Below, piece by piece: positions 62,654 through 64,000 of a DNA stretch of 64,000 nucleotides (within the stretch, counting starts at the first letter, position 1; every line of letters begins with the position of its first letter). Source of the DNA: Scatomonas sp963930955 (GTDB lineage Bacteria; Bacillota; Clostridia; Lachnospirales; Lachnospiraceae); contig OZ006967.1 in NCBI GenBank assembly GCA_963930955.1, positions 1,736,001-1,800,000 on the forward strand. Direction: 5' to 3'. A model generated the notes under the pieces. It ran no database searches. It was not told where the DNA came from and saw nothing but the letters and a program-made list of their open reading frames with translations. Made by a program: the position numbers and the translations under genes.

Positions 62654-62956
62654 CTAGCGAATGGGATTGTGAACGGTAACCATTTTAGTACCGTCAGGGA
62701 AGGTGGCTTCAACCTGGACCTCTGTTACCAGATCGGCTACACCCTCCATTACATCTTCTTTTGCCAGCAGACCGGCGCCTAGATGCATCAGTTCCGTTAC
62801 CGTTTTTCCATCCCGGGCCATTTCCATCAATTCTGAACTGATGAAAGCTACAGATTCGGGATAATTCAGTTTCAGTCCCCGCTCCTTTCGTTCTCTGGCC
62901 AAAGATCCGGCCAGATGAAGCAGGAGTTTTTCCTGTTCTTTGGGTAGCAGACGCAT
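62654..62956 (-). CDS. ureA: Urease gamma subunit UreA
   Basis: 100 aa; LLPKEQEKLLLHLAGSLARE at the start, LNYPESVAFISSELMEMARD, and VEATFPDGTKMVTVHNP at the end. First gene of the operon, start ATG 62956 after CGGAGGTATAC. Confidence 0.97.
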   Translation of the reverse strand: MRLLPKEQEKLLLHLAGSLARERKERGLKLNYPESVAFISSELMEMARDGKTVTELMHLGAGLLAKEDVMEGVADLVTEVQVEATFPDGTKMVTVHNPIR

Positions 62957-63111
62957 ATGTATACCTCCGTTTTGTCATTATGTTTACGTATCGAAAAGCC
63001 GGATTTCCGGTGTCCGGACTGACCAGCCGGCTTTTGTAAAATACGGAAGCCCCATGAAGGCAGCTTCCGAGATGCAGGCAGCTGCCGGAAACGCCGGTTT
63101 GCCGCTGCAAC

Positions 63112-63151
63112 AAAAAAAGCAGACGAAGACTTTTGGACGTCTTCGTCTGCT
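63112..63151 (-). terminator. Intrinsic terminator in the urease leader (attenuator candidate)
   Basis: Minus strand: AGCAGACGAAGAC/GTCTTCGTCTGCT, 13-bp perfect stem, 8-base loop, followed by a run of seven Ts. It begins about four bases after the predicted transcription start and 155 bp before ureA. Confidence 0.82.
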
Positions 63152-63161
63152 TATGGGCTGT

Positions 63162-63190
63162 ACTATAGCACAGCGGAAAAAAATTGTCAA
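63162..63190 (-). promoter_or_regulatory. Urease operon promoter
   Basis: Minus strand: TTGACA (63190-63185), 17-base spacer, TATAGT (63167-63162). A perfect -35 and near-perfect -10. Confidence 0.8.
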
Positions 63191-63345
63191 ATACTTTATT
63201 TGTCAATATTATTTTGGGTTTCGGAGAGCAAAGTATAAATTTCAATGTAGAACAAAAGAAAATCTATGTAAAACAGAAAAGGGAATCGCTATACTTTTTC
63301 TATAAACAAGAGCACTGAGAAAGTGCGAATGGAAGGAGAAAGCAT

Positions 63346-64000
63346 ATGAAAAAAAAGATTGTGGCTCTGATGATGGTTGCGGCATTCGGAATGTCCATGG
63401 CTGCATGCGGATCCAGCAATGATTCCGCACCCGAGGCAACCTCCGGTGACTCAACCGTAGAAACAAGCAGCGCAGCCGGCGGTGACGAGGCTGAAGCAGG
63501 CGGAGAGGTGGCTAACAAAGATAAACCTCTGGTATGGTTTAACCGTCAGCCCTCCAACAGCTCCACCGGAGAACTGGATATGGCAGCACTCAGCTTCAAT
63601 GAGGATACATACTACGTAGGATTCGATGCAAACCAGGGTGCAGAACTTCAGGGTACCATGGTAAAGGATTACATCGAAGCGAATATTGATTCTATTGACC
63701 GCGACGGCGACGGCGTGATCGGCTATGTACTGGCAATCGGCGATATCGGACACAATGACTCCATTGCCCGTACCAGAGGCGTTCGTAAAGCTCTGGGAAC
63801 CGGCGTTGACAAAGACGGAAACATCAACAGCGAGCCGGTAGGAACCAATGCAGACGGTTCTTCCGCAGCTGTACAGGACGGCACCCTGGAGATCAACGGA
63901 AAAACCTACACCGTTCGCGAGCTGGCTTCTCAGGAAATGAAGAACTCCGCGGGAGCTACCTGGGATGCGGCAACAGCCGGAAATGCCATCAATACCTGGG
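63346..64000 (+). CDS. Galactose/glucose-type ABC substrate-binding lipoprotein (3' partial)
   Basis: 218 codons before the window end, start ATG 63346 (GGAAGGAG). Lipoprotein signal: MKKKIVALMMVAAF then a lipobox SMAAC, Cys near residue 21, and a Ser/Glu/Gly-rich linker. Mature part begins PLVWFNRQPSNSSTGELD; EANIDSIDRDGDGVIGYVL and GHNDSIARTRGV match MglB-like galactose-binding proteins of clostridia. Anchored outside the membrane to feed an ABC sugar importer, whose other genes lie beyond the window. Confidence 0.85.
   Translation, partial: MKKKIVALMMVAAFGMSMAACGSSNDSAPEATSGDSTVETSSAAGGDEAEAGGEVANKDKPLVWFNRQPSNSSTGELDMAALSFNEDTYYVGFDANQGAELQGTMVKDYIEANIDSIDRDGDGVIGYVLAIGDIGHNDSIARTRGVRKALGTGVDKDGNINSEPVGTNADGSSAAVQDGTLEINGKTYTVRELASQEMKNSAGATWDAATAGNAINTW

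Larger units (their letters stand above)
62957..63345. other. Divergent intergenic region: urease leader and sugar-binding lipoprotein promoters
   Basis: Holds the urease promoter, a hairpin terminator in the leader (63112-63151), a second hairpin with arms AAAAGCCGG/CCGGCTTTT on the minus strand (about 62992-63036), and a plus-strand promoter candidate TTGTCA -17- TATTAT (63184-63212). No gene. Confidence 0.65.

Noticed and set aside
62957..63160. A known riboswitch class (nickel/cobalt or guanidine) before ureA
   Set aside because: Hairpins are present but the conserved bases of those classes were not recognised.
1..64000. tRNA, rRNA or CRISPR arrays
   Set aside because: No TPsiC-like GGTTCRAATCC cloverleaf, rRNA segment or regularly spaced repeat-spacer array was seen on either strand.

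Overview
The window looks like the chromosome of a gut Lachnospiraceae-like Clostridium relative (Firmicutes). The basis is AAGGAGG-type ribosome binding sites, pyruvate:ferredoxin oxidoreductase, the [FeFe]-hydrogenase maturase HydF, luxS, a standalone YqeY protein, Tn916-type integrases, and a lipoprotein sugar-binding protein beside a urease operon. The genus cannot be fixed from this sequence.

Region 1 (1-6.3 kb): the end of a flavin-type/ferredoxin protein, a zinc-type macrodomain hydrolase and a SirTM-class sirtuin form a tight operon for reversible protein ADP-ribosylation. A DUF4143 ATPase gene, split by an IS3 insertion, follows; then a fragment of a second SirTM and a Fic-domain AMPylase.

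Region 2 (6.3-34.6 kb): an AT-rich integrated island. It starts at a 13-codon relic of the 5' end of a low-molecular-weight protein tyrosine phosphatase gene (ptp) and ends at the intact ptp gene at 34.6 kb, next to a complete tyrosine integrase. A second ptp 5' relic lies inside, which suggests two elements stacked at one attachment gene. Cargo includes a methyltransferase, an HD hydrolase, a GNAT acetyltransferase and unknown genes. The island is heavily broken by insertion sequences (IS3/IS150-like x3, IS256 x2, IS66, two IS21 types and a three-gene DDE/AAA transposon). Five insertions are nested: ssb <- DDE/AAA transposon <- IS256 <- IS21a <- IS3 <- IS21b. A 9.8-kb inversion (22204-32028) then split this stack. 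Undoing the inversion on paper restores istA and a 101-aa orphan gene in frame, puts the two ssb halves on one strand in order, and reassembles IS256 to exactly the length of its intact copy (1479 bp). Removing the transposon between the ssb halves then restores ssb in frame.

Region 3 (34.6-57.3 kb): core metabolism at higher GC. It holds ptp-hydF, galE, luxS, an RluD-type pseudouridine synthase, a lactonase-family propeller, an LDH/MDH-family dehydrogenase followed by malic enzyme, a DUF362 ferredoxin protein, yqeY, an ABC-F ATPase, PFOR and glycerate kinase. A three-gene ABC-2 exporter lies divergent to a NarL-type two-component system that may control it.

Region 4 (57.3-64 kb): a complete urease operon on the minus strand, ureA-B-C-(urea channel)-E-F-G-D. 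It has a strong promoter, a terminator hairpin directly after the predicted start of transcription, and a second terminator-like hairpin between ureC and the channel gene. A sugar-binding lipoprotein is divergent to it and runs off the window.
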